Numbered from the stretch's first letter, positions 1-9,272 are shown. The stretch: 64,000 nt of DNA from Paraburkholderia youngii (GCF_013366925.1 NZ_JAALDK010000001.1:1495089-1559088); one strand, 5' to 3'. The notes: generated by a model from the sequence alone, not told the origin. Program-made: numbers and translations.

Positions 1-728
1 ATCTGCCTACCAACGATAGCCTCTGCGATACGCGATTCGTCGAGTTCACTGGTCGCTGCGTCAACCACGGCTTGTCCATCCCGCAGAATGGTCACTCGGT
101 CGGTGAGCGCCACGACTTCGTCCAGGAAGTGTGAAACGAAGAGAATGGCCTTGTTTTCGACACGCGACAGTTGCCGCACGATTTTGTATACGACCTCCCG
201 TTCGTTTGCCGCGAGTGAAGCGGTCGGCTCGTCCATGACGATCAGATCAGCCCCCGTTCCCAGGGCCTGCAGAATCGCAACCATTTGACGTTGACCAATG
301 GAGAGGTCGCTGACCAGGCCGTCTGGATCCAGCCAATATCCAATTCTCTGACACAGGTCGGAATAGCGCGTCCGAATCGCCGAATTGCGGCGCCACCGGC
401 CTTCCTCGCTCAAGAACACGTTCTCGAGTACCGATAGAGTCGGGACCAAGGGAATGTGCTGGTGAATCGTCGCGATTCCCATGTCATTCGCCGCTTTCGG
501 ACTCGAATACTCAACGGCCGAGCCCTTCCAAACGATCTGCCCACCCGAGGCTGGCAACGAGCCAGAAAGGATCTTGATCAAGGTCGACTTCCCGGCGCCA
601 TTAGCGCCCAGGAGCCCATGCACCGTGCCACGCGAAACGTCAAGGTCTACTCCGCGTAACGCTACAAGACCGTTCGGGAACGTCTTCGTCACACCCTGTA
701 GCTGCAAGAGTGGAATCTCATTTACCAT
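1..728 (-). CDS. Sugar ABC transporter ATP-binding protein (partial, C-terminus off the window)
   Basis: ATPase of a RbsA/MglA-type carbohydrate importer, acting at the inner face of the cytoplasmic membrane. About 242 codons are visible: Walker A GANGAGKST (residues 41-49), signature LSIGQRQMV, Walker B LIVMDEPTAS and switch His in VSH. Family members are usually about 500 aa with two ATPase domains, so only the first is inside the window. ATG 728 is preferred because AGGAGG lies 7-8 nt upstream; an in-frame ATG at 758 has a weaker site. It follows two sugar-binding protein genes on the same strand, which points to one uptake operon; the permease is presumably beyond position 1. Family certain, substrate unknown. 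Confidence 0.93.
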   Translation of the reverse strand, partial: MVNEIPLLQLQGVTKTFPNGLVALRGVDLDVSRGTVHGLLGANGAGKSTLIKILSGSLPASGGQIVWKGSAVEYSSPKAANDMGIATIHQHIPLVPTLSVLENVFLSEEGRWRRNSAIRTRYSDLCQRIGYWLDPDGLVSDLSIGQRQMVAILQALGTGADLIVMDEPTASLAANEREVVYKIVRQLSRVENKAILFVSHFLDEVVALTDRVTILRDGQAVVDAATSELDESRIAEAIVGRQ

Positions 729-767
729 TTCGTTGCCTCCTACCGCCTCGGTTGACATCAATCCTGC

Positions 768-1736
768 TTACCACTCAGGCACGCAGCTGGAAAGCGTCGC
801 TTTCGTCACCTCTGGCGTGTCGACATCGACGAACTTAGCCTTCTGCACGCCTTGATTTTGCACTGCTGCATACAGCGCTTTGAACGCCAGCGCTCCCATT
901 TTTCCCGGTTGAATACAGACCGTGCCATCGACATCGCCCACCTTGACGGCGTTGATTCCAAGCTTGGATCCGCCTCGGCTGACGAGCTTTGCGTGCGATC
1001 CTGCAGCACGCACGGCTCGGGCGCAGCCGATGACCATGTCGTCTGCCTGATTGAAGAAGAGGTCAACGTCCGGGTGCGCCGTGAGAATGTTCTGGCATAC
1101 GGACTCACCCTGCTCCGGGGTCCAGTCGGTAGGCTGAGAGGCGACGATCTGATATTTGATACCGGCTTTGTCCAGACCTTCTTTGAACCCCTTCGTCGTC
1201 TGCCATACCGTGGGGTAGCCAGGAGCTCCCTCGACAATTGCGATTTTCGCCGTCCGATCCTTCGGGAGCAGCTTTGCGGCAATCTGCGCCGCGTCATATC
1301 CAACGTGCACCTCGTCGCTGGCGACGAGCGCGGTCAGCTTCGGGTAGACATCGGCGATTGCGTGCTTTTGAGGATCACCAATCTGCGTTGCGACCGCGAC
1401 GAACGGGATGTTGTGCGAAGTAGCGCGATCGGCCCATGATTGAGCCACCACCGCATCGATTGGCAGCACAGCGATACCATCGACTTTCTGAGCGATCAAA
1501 TCATCGACTGCGTTTCCTTGCTTCTCCACGCTAGTCTTCGCATCAAGAACAATAGTTTTGACGCCTGCCGCCTTCGCAGCCGCCTCGAACCCCTTCGCCG
1601 CGGCCACGTTAAAGGGATATTGCATCCCTGCAGCCACGTAGCCCAGCGTGATATCCTTGGCAAGCGCGGCGTTTGTAAGAAGCGCCGCAGTACCAGCCAG
1701 GCCGATGCAGGCCAAACTCTTTAAACACTTTTTCAT
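768..1736 (-). CDS. Periplasmic sugar-binding protein of ABC transporter (copy 2 of tandem pair)
   Basis: Substrate-binding protein of the Peripla_BP_4 (ribose/galactose-binding) family, 322 aa. A signal peptide covers residues 1-26 (MKK..., cleavage after ALA). The mature protein starts KDITLGYVAAG and carries the family segment HPDVDLFFNQADDM. ATG 1736 is chosen because GGAGA lies about 5 nt upstream; a longer GTG start at 1748 would overlap that site. It is roughly two-thirds identical by eye to the protein encoded just upstream (1877-2845) and lies 39 nt before the ABC ATPase. Its ligand is probably a sugar or polyol, which is inference from family only. Confidence 0.9.
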   Translation of the reverse strand: MKKCLKSLACIGLAGTAALLTNAALAKDITLGYVAAGMQYPFNVAAAKGFEAAAKAAGVKTIVLDAKTSVEKQGNAVDDLIAQKVDGIAVLPIDAVVAQSWADRATSHNIPFVAVATQIGDPQKHAIADVYPKLTALVASDEVHVGYDAAQIAAKLLPKDRTAKIAIVEGAPGYPTVWQTTKGFKEGLDKAGIKYQIVASQPTDWTPEQGESVCQNILTAHPDVDLFFNQADDMVIGCARAVRAAGSHAKLVSRGGSKLGINAVKVGDVDGTVCIQPGKMGALAFKALYAAVQNQGVQKAKFVDVDTPEVTKATLSSCVPEW

Positions 1737-1876
1737 TTCTGTCTCCACTTAAGTTGTCTTGGCCCGCATAACCAATCGAATCGATTTCGAGTGGCTCAGC
1801 GGCCTTCTTTTCGTAAGCCCTGATGTCTCTGTCAGAATACATTGGCGCAGGTAATGCTCACGATGCCCGGCCCCTA

Positions 1877-2845
1877 TTACCATTGGGGAATACAACTCGA
1901 AATATTTTCTTTCGTCACACCTGGCGTCGGGATTTCGATGAACTTGGCCTTTTGGATGTCGGGGTTTTTCACAACCGCGTACAGCGCCTTGAACGCTTGT
2001 TGCCCCATTTCCTCCGGTGCTACGCACACTGTGCCGTCAACTTCTCCGGCCTTGATTGCAGCAATTCCAAGGCGTGAACCGCCCCACCCGACGAGTTTTG
2101 CTTTTGAACCAGCCGCATGTACGGCGCGCGCACAACCGATAACCATGTCATCGGCCTGGCTGTAGAAAAGGTCGACGTCTGGATGAGCAGTCAGGATGTT
2201 TTGACAAACCGCCTCGCCTTTCTCTGCCGTCCAGTCTGTGGGTTGCGACGCTACGATCCGATACTTGACTCCCGCCTTGTCAAGACCGTCCTTGAAGCCC
2301 TTGGTGCGCTGCCAGACTTGCGGATACCCCGGTGCACCCTCCACGATGGCGATGTTGGCTACGCGACCTTTCGGAAGCAACTCCGCTGCAATCTCGCCGG
2401 CATTAAATCCGGTGTGAATCTCATCACTCGCGACAAGGGCTGCGAGCTTCGGATATACCTCCTTGATGGGTCGCTTCTGAGGGTCGCCCAGCTCGGTGGC
2501 AACCGAGACCAGAGGAATCCCATGGGCAGATACACGGTCCGCCCAGCCTTGCGCGACGACGCCATCTAGCGGGAGAAAGGCGATACCATCGACCTTCTGC
2601 GAAACAAGGTCGTCAATAGCGTTGGCTTGTCTTTCGACGCTGGTCTTCGGATCCAGGACAATTGCTTTCACACCAGCCGCTTTGGCAGCGTCCTCGAACC
2701 CCTTCGCGACGGCAACATTGAACGGATACTGCAGACCTGCAGCGACGTAACCGACCGTGATTTCCTTCGCCTGTGCCGCGCCCACTGACGAAAACAACAG
2801 GGCTGCTGCCGCAATGCCGAGAACACGCTTTCGAAACTTGCCCAT
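1877..2845 (-). CDS. Periplasmic sugar-binding protein of ABC transporter (copy 1 of tandem pair)
   Basis: Peripla_BP_4 family substrate-binding protein, 322 aa, with a 26-residue signal peptide ending AQA before KEITVGYVAAG. ATG 2845 is preferred over the longer reading from 2893 because GGAGA stands 7 nt upstream and the signal peptide begins there. It shares long blocks with the downstream paralogue (ASQPTDWT, CQNILTAHPDVDLF, QADDMVIGCARAV). The leaders of both genes contain a similar ACTCGAAAT(C/T)G stretch, consistent with tandem duplication including intergenic DNA. Two binding proteins for one ATPase may widen the range of ligands taken up (inference). Confidence 0.9.
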   Translation of the reverse strand: MGKFRKRVLGIAAAALLFSSVGAAQAKEITVGYVAAGLQYPFNVAVAKGFEDAAKAAGVKAIVLDPKTSVERQANAIDDLVSQKVDGIAFLPLDGVVAQGWADRVSAHGIPLVSVATELGDPQKRPIKEVYPKLAALVASDEIHTGFNAGEIAAELLPKGRVANIAIVEGAPGYPQVWQRTKGFKDGLDKAGVKYRIVASQPTDWTAEKGEAVCQNILTAHPDVDLFYSQADDMVIGCARAVHAAGSKAKLVGWGGSRLGIAAIKAGEVDGTVCVAPEEMGQQAFKALYAVVKNPDIQKAKFIEIPTPGVTKENISSCIPQW

Positions 2846-2925
2846 CGTCTGTCTCCAATATGGATTAATTTTGTCCAGCAGCTTGCCCGTCATCGAGCAA
2901 TTTCGAGTCTATTTTTTGTCTCTCC

Positions 2926-4404
2926 TCAAACTCGCGAGGTCTTTTGCAAAACTGTCTTGGTGACCATGTAAGCGTCCAGCGTCGACGGACCGCCCTCACG
3001 ACCGACACCGCTGTCCTTCACCCCTCCAAAAGGTGTATCTGCGTCTGGCGTGCCAAAATGGTTGATTGACAACACCCCGCAGTCGAGCTCTCGGCTGATG
3101 CGCTCAGCGTCTTGCAACGAGTTGGTGAATGCATACGCTGCCAAGCCGACGGAGAGGCTGTTTGCCAACGTAATGGCTTCGCCGAGGTCATTGACGGATA
3201 CGCAGGCGCACAGCGGACCAAACGGCTCTGTCGTCATGGCGTCTGCATCGAACGGAACATCCGCGAGCACGGTTGGTTCGAAGAAGTAGCCGATGTTTCC
3301 GATACGATTGCCCCCGGCCGCGATCCGCGCACCTCGCTTCCTAGCGTCATCCACGAGTGACTGCATTGCCGCCAGTCGGCGAGCGCTGGCAACGGGACCC
3401 ATCTGCACGTCCTTGCGGAACCCATCTCCGACCTGAACGCTATTCACTGTCTCAGCGAATGCCGACACGAAGTCTTGATACACGCTGCGGTGAACGATAA
3501 ATCGCGATGGAGACGCGCAGATTTGTCCGCTAGCGTTTGTCTTTCCTCGTGCTGCGAGGCGCCCAACTGCTGCACCGTCAACACCTTCGCAGACAAGCAC
3601 AGGTGCATGACCACCTAACTCCATCAACACGGGTTTCATGGCGGCCGCAGCCTGTTGGGTCAGATGTTTGCCGACTTGCACAGAGCCAGTAAACGTCACC
3701 AGCCTGATTACGGGCGAGGCGATAAGCGTCGACGAGATCTCCGCAGGATTTCCGAATACGAGATTCAAGACTCCCGCAGGCAGCCCTGCGTCTTCGAAAG
3801 CCTTGACAACGAGACACGCGGCTCCAGGAGTCTCCTCCGCAGCTTTCAAGATCACCGAGCAACCGGCCGACAAGGCCGCACTCACTTTTCGCGCAGCAGA
3901 ACTGATAGGTACGTTCCACGGAGTAAATGCTGCGACAGGACCGATCGGTTGACGCAGAATGAACTTCTGCATCTGCGCCTCGCCGGGAACGATCAATCCG
4001 TAGTCACGTAGTGATTGCGCCGCGTTCCACTCGAAGAAGTTGAGGGACCGGTCGGCTTCGGCATAGGCATCGGAATACAACTTGCCATTCTCAAGCGTGA
4101 TCGCGGTTGCGATTGAATGGAGTCGCTCCCTCATCAGCGCCGTGGCCTTCTGTATTACCTTCACCCGTTGCTGCGGAGGAGTGTCGCGCCATGCGAGAAA
4201 TCCGCGCGAAGCTGCTTTCAAGGCACGTGCAAGATCGTCTGGAGTAGCCTTCGGTACAGGGCCCAGGATTTCTTCCGTACTCGGGTTTCTGACCTCGGTC
4301 GCCGTCTGTCGGTCGTAGATCCACTCGCCGTCGATGTATAAACCGATGCGCGGGTATTCGCGCCGCGCTTCGCTATCGGCAGTTTGCTGGCTTGTGGTTG
4401 ACAT
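2926..4404 (-). CDS. NAD(P)-dependent aldehyde dehydrogenase, succinate-semialdehyde type
   Basis: Oxidises an aldehyde to a carboxylate in the cytoplasm. At 492 aa it is full length. Catalytic Glu262 lies in MELGGHAP and catalytic Cys296 in SGQICASP; the Asn loop is in TPWNVPIS. ATG 4404 follows AGAGGA with about 9 nt spacing and removes a 21-residue extension with no family similarity. It resembles the ALDH at 37797 more than the other four here (both have ELGGHAPVL). It lies between the GMC oxidoreductase and the sugar-binding proteins on the same strand, so it probably oxidises an aldehyde made from the imported compound. Substrate not determinable. Confidence 0.92.
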   Translation of the reverse strand: MSTTSQQTADSEARREYPRIGLYIDGEWIYDRQTATEVRNPSTEEILGPVPKATPDDLARALKAASRGFLAWRDTPPQQRVKVIQKATALMRERLHSIATAITLENGKLYSDAYAEADRSLNFFEWNAAQSLRDYGLIVPGEAQMQKFILRQPIGPVAAFTPWNVPISSAARKVSAALSAGCSVILKAAEETPGAACLVVKAFEDAGLPAGVLNLVFGNPAEISSTLIASPVIRLVTFTGSVQVGKHLTQQAAAAMKPVLMELGGHAPVLVCEGVDGAAVGRLAARGKTNASGQICASPSRFIVHRSVYQDFVSAFAETVNSVQVGDGFRKDVQMGPVASARRLAAMQSLVDDARKRGARIAAGGNRIGNIGYFFEPTVLADVPFDADAMTTEPFGPLCACVSVNDLGEAITLANSLSVGLAAYAFTNSLQDAERISRELDCGVLSINHFGTPDADTPFGGVKDSGVGREGGPSTLDAYMVTKTVLQKTSRV

Positions 4405-4537
4405 TACTGAAATCCTCTTCGCTAAATTTGAAGCGCATACGATGCGCCTTACGAACGCTCTTGCCACTTCCCGCTACATTCGTCGCCCATATCGGCTGCC
4501 CTATTCACGCCAGCCAAATATTTCCCGAAAGCGCCGA

Positions 4538-6172
4538 TCAAGCGGCAACCGTGTCTTTGATAAGTCGCCGTGGGGTAGCGTCCTGCAAGACCATGTCTGC
4601 CGCCTTTACGCCAATCATGATTGAAGGGGCATTGGTATTCCCGGAAGTGAGATGCGGCATGATCGATGCGTCCGCCACGCGAAGACGCTCGACTCCGCGT
4701 ACGCGCAAACGCTCGTCTACTACCGCGAGACGGTCACGCCCCATCTTGCAAGTACCGCCCTGATGGTGGGCAGAGTTACCCGTCATCTCCATCCAGTAGA
4801 GAATCTGCTCATCTGTCTTCACAGCGGGGCCCGGAATCTGCTCTTCAATGACACGCGATGCCATCGGCTGCGCTGACATAATTTCCCGAATCTTCTTCAC
4901 GCCGAAAATCATCGCCCGATTGTCGTCTTCATTCGTCAGAAAGTTGGGCTTAAATACGGCGGAGTCTGCGGGATTCGCTGAACGCAGTGTCACAGTCCCA
5001 GCAGCACGTGGACGCAGGAGGTAGACGGAGACACCCATACCAGGCTCATTGTCAACTTCGCACTCGCCACCTGGGTGGTACGTGAACGTCATCGGCCTGA
5101 AGCTGATCTGCAAATCAGCGTAGGGCTCGTCAGCCCGACTCTTTACGAACGCACCCACCTGCGAAGAGCCAAGTGCCAGATAGCCTTTGTGTGTCAGCAG
5201 ATAACGAGCGCCTTCAAGGTACTTTCTCAGACCAGCGAGCTCTGTGTTGTAGGAACTGTCTGGTGTGGATTTATAGCTTCCGTGCACGTAAAAGTGGTCC
5301 TGCAGGTTGAGCCCGACGCCCGGAGACTCCACGCGGGTACGAATCCCATGTCGCTGCAGCTCCTCGCCGGGCCCAATGCCCGACAGCATGAGCACCTGAG
5401 GCGAATTGAGCGAACCCGCCGACAAAATTATTTCTCTCGCTGCGACAAACGTCCTTATTTCCCCGTTGCAGAGGACCTCGACCCCGGTAGCAACATTGCC
5501 TTCCAACACGATGCGCTGAACGGCACAGCCAGTGAGAACAGTAAGGTTCTGTCGATTGCGTACCGGCTCAACGAACGCCGTGTACGCGGAATAACGCTTC
5601 CCGTCTCGAATGGTATGCTGCATGAAGCCAACACCATCATGCACTGCACCATTGAAATCGTCGGTACGAGGGATACCCACACGCTCCGCCGACTCAATGA
5701 AGTCGTGAGAACTTGCCATCTTCTTTACGGGATCGCTGACCCACAGCGGTCCAGTCGCGCCGCGATATTCGTCTGCACCGCGCTCGTTGTGTTCCATCCT
5801 CTTGAAGTATGGAAGCACGTCGTCGTAACCCCAGCCCGGATTGCCAAGGTCTCTCCAGCTGTCGAAGTCGCTCCTGTGTCCACGGATAAAAATCATTCCG
5901 TTGATCGAGCTCGAACCGCCCAACGTCTTACCACGAGGCCAATACATCTTTCTGTTGCGAAGTGCGGGCATCGGGTCCGTGAAGTAGTTCCAGTTCAAGT
6001 CCTTGTGGAAGTACAGCTTTGCCATGCCAGCAGGAGTATTGACCCAAAATCGGTCAGCGGGCGGGCCGGCTTCGAGGAGCAGGACCTTGTTATCGGGGTT
6101 GTCGCTGAGACCGCGAGCGATAGGACAACCGGCCGAGCCGGCGCCAATGATGATGTAGTCGTAGGTTTCCAT
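4538..6172 (-). CDS. GMC family FAD-dependent oxidoreductase (choline/alcohol dehydrogenase-like)
   Basis: Flavoprotein oxidising a primary alcohol or sugar hydroxyl, 544 aa, usual length. It shows the N-terminal FAD-binding motif GAGSAGC (about residues 11-17), the GMC signature GKTLGGSSSINGM, catalytic-region HHQGGTCKMG and the C-terminal GNTNAPSIMIG box. The product would be the aldehyde for the downstream ALDH at 2926. No strong ribosome-binding site precedes ATG 6172. The upstream region carries a LysR-type dyad and a good promoter (6217-6282), making this the likely first gene of the minus-strand operon. The name choline dehydrogenase would be over-specific because GMC substrates vary widely. 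Confidence 0.93.
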   Translation of the reverse strand: METYDYIIIGAGSAGCPIARGLSDNPDNKVLLLEAGPPADRFWVNTPAGMAKLYFHKDLNWNYFTDPMPALRNRKMYWPRGKTLGGSSSINGMIFIRGHRSDFDSWRDLGNPGWGYDDVLPYFKRMEHNERGADEYRGATGPLWVSDPVKKMASSHDFIESAERVGIPRTDDFNGAVHDGVGFMQHTIRDGKRYSAYTAFVEPVRNRQNLTVLTGCAVQRIVLEGNVATGVEVLCNGEIRTFVAAREIILSAGSLNSPQVLMLSGIGPGEELQRHGIRTRVESPGVGLNLQDHFYVHGSYKSTPDSSYNTELAGLRKYLEGARYLLTHKGYLALGSSQVGAFVKSRADEPYADLQISFRPMTFTYHPGGECEVDNEPGMGVSVYLLRPRAAGTVTLRSANPADSAVFKPNFLTNEDDNRAMIFGVKKIREIMSAQPMASRVIEEQIPGPAVKTDEQILYWMEMTGNSAHHQGGTCKMGRDRLAVVDERLRVRGVERLRVADASIMPHLTSGNTNAPSIMIGVKAADMVLQDATPRRLIKDTVAA

Positions 6173-6522
6173 GCCGATGAGCTGCGTGTCAGAAGGGTGT
6201 CTCCGTTTGTTTGAAGATTATTTCCGCCCCCATGGTTAGGTCTAGTTCGTTTTTCTGGCTACCAAGGTAAGTTGCGCTAAACCCCCCTGGCTGTTCTTGT
6301 TTCTATCGCCTTCAGATGCCCGGTGTAGCGCGTTCGCCGCGCTAGTCGCGGTCCGGCACGCGATTCAGAACATCTCTGTCTTAAGGGTATAACCTGATCA
6401 TGGTGCGCTACCTTCCGACGAGACATCAACGAATCGGAAGCGGGCGCACAAGTGAACACTTCCTTTATTAAGTTCGCCCATATATCCTCGCGATTCCTTT
6501 TTTCTCTTTTCCGGAGGACAAC
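6173..6522. other. Divergent intergenic region between GMC gene and ABM gene
   Basis: About 350 bases with no gene. It holds the LysR-type operator and promoter for the minus-strand GMC operon. The rest must contain the promoter for the plus-strand ABM gene; I see nothing else distinctive. Confidence 0.7.
6217..6282 (-). promoter_or_regulatory. LysR-type operator plus sigma70-like promoter for the GMC operon
   Basis: Read on the minus strand, a dyad GTTTAGC-GCA-ACTTACC (6282-6266) is followed by an AGAAAAAC stretch. A -35-like TAGACC (6244-6239) starts 30 bp from the dyad centre, and AATAAT (6222-6217) follows after a 16-bp spacer. The ATG of the GMC gene is 45 nt further. LysR regulators bind T-N11-A dyads near -65, so spacing and orientation fit. 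Five other sites in this window share the layout. Confidence 0.65.
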
Positions 6523-6813
6523 ATGGCCGAGGTATCCGCGGTTGCCATTTCAGTGGCAAAGCCTGGATGTGAGGAGAAGTTGGCGGACGCTCTTGAAGGG
6601 CTGCTAGCCCCAACGCACCAAGAGCAGGGGATGCTTCAATATGAGATGTATCGCGATATGCGGGAGCCCCGTTGCTTCGTTTTCATCGAGCGGTGGGAGA
6701 GCGAAGAGACCTTCGATAACCATTGTAGTTCGCCCCACGTGTCAGCATATCTGAAGAAAGTAGATGGTTGGGTCGAGAGCAACAAGATCCATGTCCTGAG
6801 GAAAGGGAAGTAG
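6523..6813 (+). CDS. Small ABM-fold (antibiotic biosynthesis monooxygenase-like) protein
   Basis: A 96-aa protein of the dimeric alpha+beta barrel superfamily. Typical features are the opening VAISVAKPG, the central QYEMYRD and the FIERWESEETFDNHCSSPH segment. Members include quinol monooxygenases such as YgiN and, in the wider fold, sugar mutarotases. GGAGG with 6 nt spacing supports ATG 6523. A hairpin follows at 6843. A close paralogue at 50032 is again immediately upstream of an SMP-30 gene, so the two families probably act in the same pathway. Whether it is an oxygenase, a mutarotase or something else cannot be decided from sequence. Confidence 0.88.
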   Translation: MAEVSAVAISVAKPGCEEKLADALEGLLAPTHQEQGMLQYEMYRDMREPRCFVFIERWESEETFDNHCSSPHVSAYLKKVDGWVESNKIHVLRKGK

Positions 6814-6842
6814 CTCAGGCGGTCGGCACCCCACGCCGGGAA

Positions 6843-6864
6843 GGCGGATCGCGAACGATCCGCC
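6843..6864 (+). terminator. Hairpin after the ABM gene
   Basis: Perfect 9-bp stem GGCGGATCG / CGATCCGCC with a CGAA loop, 30 nt after the stop codon. The following sequence is only moderately T-rich. It probably separates the ABM transcript from the SMP-30 gene, which has its own promoter. Confidence 0.65.
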
Positions 6865-6963
6865 TCATTCGTCTGCCCTTTCAGGTGCGGTTCATGTTCG
6901 TTATTCGCTTACATAGCGCCGGTCGGATCTGCTTAGGTTCCCCCCGTCCTCTGTAGACTTGCC

Positions 6964-7029
6964 TGTCAGGAAAGCTTACCGTCGACGCAATGAAATCGAA
7001 CTGGACCTACCGACACTTCAGGCAATAAC
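6964..7029 (+). promoter_or_regulatory. LysR-type operator plus promoter for the SMP-30 gene
   Basis: The half-site GCTTACC (6974-6980) is well conserved; the upstream half TGTCAGG (6964-6970) is degenerate but keeps T-N11-A. TGGACC (7002-7007) begins 30 bp from the dyad centre, and AATAAC (7024-7029) follows 16 bp later. This is the weakest of the six sites for the dyad, but its spacing matches exactly. Confidence 0.5.
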
Positions 7030-7079
7030 CTAATTTAGAAGGAGACACCACCGCTTTATTTCCATCAGAAGAGAATGTC

Positions 7080-7910
7080 ATGAAAGAGCATCAGGCGACG
7101 CTTGTGGCTGAGGGCTTCGTCTTCCTCGAGGCGCCACGGTGGCGAGATAGTCGTCTTTGGGTATCAGACGTCTTTGGTTCGAAACTGTATACCGTGCTTG
7201 AGGATGGTACACGTAGCGTGGTCTGCGAGGTCCCGGGACGCCCAGCGGGAATCGGCTTCTTGCCGGATAACACCCCTATCGTTGTGTCGTGCGCCGACAA
7301 AAAGCTGATGCGCGTTTCCGAAGGCATGCTGTCAGTCTACGCAGACCTGGCGAACATAGCAGCGGGCGACCTCAACGATTTGGTCATTGATGAAATCGGT
7401 CGCGTCTACGTCGGTAACTTCGGCTACGACCTCTTCGGCGGCGCGCCGATAGAGCCCACCGAGATGCACGTCGTTCACCCCGACGGCTCGGTTCGTGTGG
7501 CGGCCACCGGACTCGAGTTTCCCAACGGGGCGGTGATCATGGACGAGGGACGCACGCTCGTCGTAGCCGAAACGTGGTGTGGAAAGCTCACCGCGTACGA
7601 CCGCGACCAAAACGGCGAACTATCTAACCGACGACTATTCGCGGACTTGGGGCACCGGCAACCCGATGGAATCTGCGCAGACGAGCGCGGCGGCATCTGG
7701 GTCGGTTGCTATAACACGGGCGAGTTCATCCGCGTTCTTGAAGGCGGCGAAATCACTGATCGCATCAAGTTTGAAGGTAACGCGGTTTCGTGCGCAATCG
7801 GCGGCGAAAGTGGAACCACACTCTATTGCTGTGTGTACCTCGGTACCGACGAACAGTTGCGAGCTCGGGAGCCTCGCAGCGCGATTTATAAGGCAGAGCT
7901 ATCCGCTTAG
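7080..7910 (+). CDS. SMP-30/gluconolactonase family lactone hydrolase
   Basis: A 276-aa six-bladed beta-propeller enzyme that usually opens sugar lactones to aldonic acids with a divalent metal. Family marks are FLEAPRWRD near the N-terminus (first metal-binding Glu), NDLVID (metal Asn), GLEFPNGAVI and PDGICADERGGIWVG (metal Asp region). It has its own LysR-type promoter and AAGGAG about 40 nt upstream in the leader. The next genes encode an SDR and an alcohol dehydrogenase, fitting a dehydrogenase-lactonase oxidation of a sugar. It is a clear paralogue of 50362-51204. Substrate unknown. Confidence 0.92.
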   Translation: MKEHQATLVAEGFVFLEAPRWRDSRLWVSDVFGSKLYTVLEDGTRSVVCEVPGRPAGIGFLPDNTPIVVSCADKKLMRVSEGMLSVYADLANIAAGDLNDLVIDEIGRVYVGNFGYDLFGGAPIEPTEMHVVHPDGSVRVAATGLEFPNGAVIMDEGRTLVVAETWCGKLTAYDRDQNGELSNRRLFADLGHRQPDGICADERGGIWVGCYNTGEFIRVLEGGEITDRIKFEGNAVSCAIGGESGTTLYCCVYLGTDEQLRAREPRSAIYKAELSA

Positions 7911-8118
7911 CAGTGGCGTTGATCATGCAGATACACGTAAACGACGATTCGCTCATCGTCTCATCCCGAGGTGCGGCTCGATCTTCGACGCTCAGCGCCA
8001 TCAACGGCCTCACTTTGTGCCGTTGCGCCGGCCACAATAACGACACTCCGAATGTACGTAAGTTCTGGGGAAACATTGCTTGCTTCCAACGCGAGCAGCT
8101 TAATGGAGATAGGAATCA

Positions 8119-8895
8119 ATGACGACTCATCGCAAGTGGAATTATGAGGGGAAGGTCGCTTTTGTCACGGGTGCTGCAAACGGCATCGGGCAAACTACTG
8201 CGTTGGCCTTTGCCCAAGAGGGCGCAGACGTTGTCGTGGTCGACCTTTCGGAAGATGGTGCCAAGGCGACTGCGCGGATGATCGAGGAGCAAGGCGGTCG
8301 CGCCCTTGCCGTGCGATGCGACGTCTCGAATCCTGAAGACGTGCAGGTTGCACTCGCGGCTACCATCGAGAAGTTTGGTCGACTGGATTTCGCATTCAAC
8401 AATGCCGGCATCGAGCAACCGCTCGCATACACTGCCGACGTCAGCGTTGAAACGTTTGAGCGAAATCTTCGCGTCAACCTCGGAGGCGTCTTCTATTGCA
8501 TGAAGCACCAGATTCCGCTCATGCTCAAAAACGGCGGCGGTGCAATCGTGAACACTTCCTCCGGTGCTGGGGTTGTCGGCATTCGAGGTCAAGGCGCATA
8601 CTGCGCCGCCAAGCACGGCGTCATTGGCCTCACGAAGTCTGCAGCTCTTGAATACGCGAAGGACGGCGTGCGCATCAACGCCGTATGCCCGGGCATCATC
8701 GATACGCCGATGATCGGCCGATTTACCCAAGGGACCGAAGAGAACCGCAAGCGAATGATTGCACAGGAGCCGATCGGTCGCTTGGGCCGGCCCGAAGAGA
8801 TTGCCAACACCGTTCTCTGGCTATGCTCTGACGTTGCCGGATTCGCAATCGGTCACGCCGTGGTGGTCGACGGTGGACAAACCGCTGGCCTCTGA
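8119..8895 (+). CDS. SDR family NAD(P)-dependent oxidoreductase
   Basis: Classical short-chain dehydrogenase of 258 aa. It has the cofactor motif TGAANGIG (residues 17-24), NNAG (94-97), catalytic Ser about 147-148, Tyr161 and Lys165 in YCAAK. An Asp after the second strand (VVVVDLS) suggests NAD preference. AGGAATCA precedes the ATG. It lies 208 bp after the SMP-30 lactonase and is followed by a strong hairpin, so it may form a two-gene transcript with it. Likely role is sugar or hydroxy-acid oxidation ahead of lactone opening (inference). It is paralogous to the SDR at 46541. Confidence 0.92.
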   Translation: MTTHRKWNYEGKVAFVTGAANGIGQTTALAFAQEGADVVVVDLSEDGAKATARMIEEQGGRALAVRCDVSNPEDVQVALAATIEKFGRLDFAFNNAGIEQPLAYTADVSVETFERNLRVNLGGVFYCMKHQIPLMLKNGGGAIVNTSSGAGVVGIRGQGAYCAAKHGVIGLTKSAALEYAKDGVRINAVCPGIIDTPMIGRFTQGTEENRKRMIAQEPIGRLGRPEEIANTVLWLCSDVAGFAIGHAVVVDGGQTAGL

Positions 8896-8922
8896 TCGTC
8901 GGTAGATCCACACAGCGTCCAC

Positions 8923-8947
8923 GCGAGGGCGGCGTCACCGCCCTCGC
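8923..8947 (+). terminator. Hairpin after the SDR gene
   Basis: Perfect 10-bp stem GCGAGGGCGG / CCGCCCTCGC with a CGTCA loop, 27 nt after the stop codon. There is no clear T-run. Confidence 0.7.
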
Positions 8948-9272
8948 CTTCCAACTAACAATGCTGTGGCGGACTTGACACTCCTCGACTCCTGCGTGCG
9001 TAACAGAACTCACCGGCATCCGCCCCAGATCACCGTTCGTGTTTCATAAGACGCCTCACGATTCGTGAGATTGGCTCATCGGACCATGCAAACACTGCAT
9101 CTTAATATCGTCCTCATCCTTTCATAGAATCGCGTATCAAGGCACTCGCGGTGCGCAAGCGAGTGCGCCATAGACAGAAAATACGCTGCGTGCCGATCCC
9201 TCACGGTCCGAGCAGCACGACCGAGCCGACCCAACATAGGGCTCCTCCATCCTTCCCCCATGAGGTATCGCA
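8948..9272. other. Intergenic region before the zinc ADH gene
   Basis: No gene recognised. It contains an inverted repeat GCACTCGC / GCGAGTGC (9142-9149 and 9159-9166) about 105 bp upstream of the ADH start, which could be an operator or a hairpin in its leader. Confidence 0.5.

Noticed and set aside
852..1439. 195-codon plus-strand frame
   Set aside because: Antisense shadow of the sugar-binding protein gene.
5075..6214. Long 379-codon plus-strand frame
   Set aside because: It lies wholly opposite the GMC oxidoreductase gene, whose motifs are unmistakable; the frame has no motif of its own.
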